Positions 35,732 through 35,855 of a DNA stretch of 35,855 nucleotides are shown here, piece after piece. Numbering within the stretch: the first letter of the stretch is position 1; each line of letters begins with the position of its first letter. This DNA comes from a gamma proteobacterium symbiont of Stewartia floridana (lineage in GTDB: Bacteria; Pseudomonadota; Gammaproteobacteria; Chromatiales; Chromatiaceae). Position numbers and translations under genes: made by a program. The stretch lies in NCBI GenBank assembly GCA_003676145.1, contig NAUB01000007.1, positions 1 through 35,855 on the forward strand. Reading direction: 5' to 3'. The notes below the pieces were generated by a model that worked only from the letters and a program-made list of their open reading frames with translations, ran no database searches and had not been told where the DNA came from.

Positions 35732-35795
35732 ATAAAAAAGGGGCCCCATTCGGGGCCCTTTTTTATTGGCGGAGAGAGAGGATTGATTCGAACCC
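35706..35795. repeat. Inverted copy of the tRNA-Ser 3' end around its terminator
   Basis: The 42-nt segment at 35706-35747 (T arm, acceptor 3' strand, CCA, AATAAAAAAGGG and stem) is repeated in reverse at 35752-35795. The second copy carries an extra three bases (AAT on its own strand) after GGGTTCGAATC and lacks one G in the terminator stem. Beyond the T arm the second copy is not tRNA-like: CGCAG/GCGAAG-rich, low-complexity sequence runs to the window edge. Confidence 0.85.
35734..35764. terminator. Bidirectional rho-independent terminator after tRNA-Ser
   Basis: Six A, GGGGCCCC, an ATTC loop, GGGGCCC and six T form a strong GC stem with one bulged G. The A and T runs on both sides make it a terminator in either direction, beginning 3 nt after the tRNA CCA. 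Confidence 0.9.
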
Positions 35796-35855
35796 TTCGT
35801 TCGAAAGGAACGCAGTGACGCAGACGCCGCAGCGAAGCGAAGGCGCCCCGAAGGG

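Noticed and set aside
35729..35855. A second, convergent tRNA-Ser gene on the minus strand
   Set aside because: Only the T-arm/acceptor/CCA part is present, with a 3-nt insertion that breaks the T stem. No anticodon or D arm is seen upstream in the remaining bases.

Overview
The window is a chromosomal segment of a polarly flagellated gammaproteobacterium. The gene order from fliL to cheW closely follows the Pseudomonas-type flagellar/chemotaxis cluster. Several features fit a Chromatiales-like relative, possibly a sulfur oxidiser: a DsrE-family protein, a heme-c sensor kinase and general protein character. That placement is inference; no rRNA or other taxonomic marker is present.

Layout. 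Positions 1-10102 are a signalling and housekeeping flank. It holds a membrane histidine kinase with a periplasmic CxxCH heme-c sensor (minus), an NfsA-like nitroreductase (plus), the ribosome-associated ABC-F protein EttA (minus), and a minus-strand two-gene unit of an HDOD-GAF-histidine kinase followed 3 nt later by a REC-PAS-GGDEF-EAL response regulator. Positions 10053-17675 are the late export/switch operon fliL-fliM-fliN-fliO-fliP-fliQ-fliR-flhB-flhA, preceded by a consensus sigma-54 promoter. Positions 17676-19924 interrupt the usual flhA-flhF junction with AT-rich sequence, a small two-TM protein, an exported DsrE-like protein, and a sigma-54-like promoter with a structured leader for flhF. 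Positions 19925-31247 carry flhF-flhG-fliA-cheY-cheZ-cheA-cheB-motC-motD-parC-parP-cheW, with many ATGA/GTGA-type overlaps. Positions 31380-32696 carry a 57-aa proline/charge-rich small protein, a DUF2802 protein and mobB. Positions 32704-35855 hold a methyltransferase, the 3' remnant of a luciferase-like monooxygenase, an SDR, a YbaK-domain protein and tRNA-Ser(GGA), whose 3' end is repeated in inverted orientation around its terminator.

How the parts fit. FlhF/FlhG set the polar site and number of flagella, FliA turns on late genes, FliL-FlhA build the motor, switch and export gate, and MotC/MotD form a stator. CheA/W/Y/Z/B form one chemotaxis pathway whose array is probably held at the pole by ParC/ParP. 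CheR is not in the window. The most striking internal observation is that CheA has no recognisable P2 domain. Its P1-P3 linker instead carries four copies of a motif resembling the CheY-binding peptides of FliM (N-terminus) and CheZ (C-terminus) in this same window. No insertion sequence, CRISPR array or prophage was seen.
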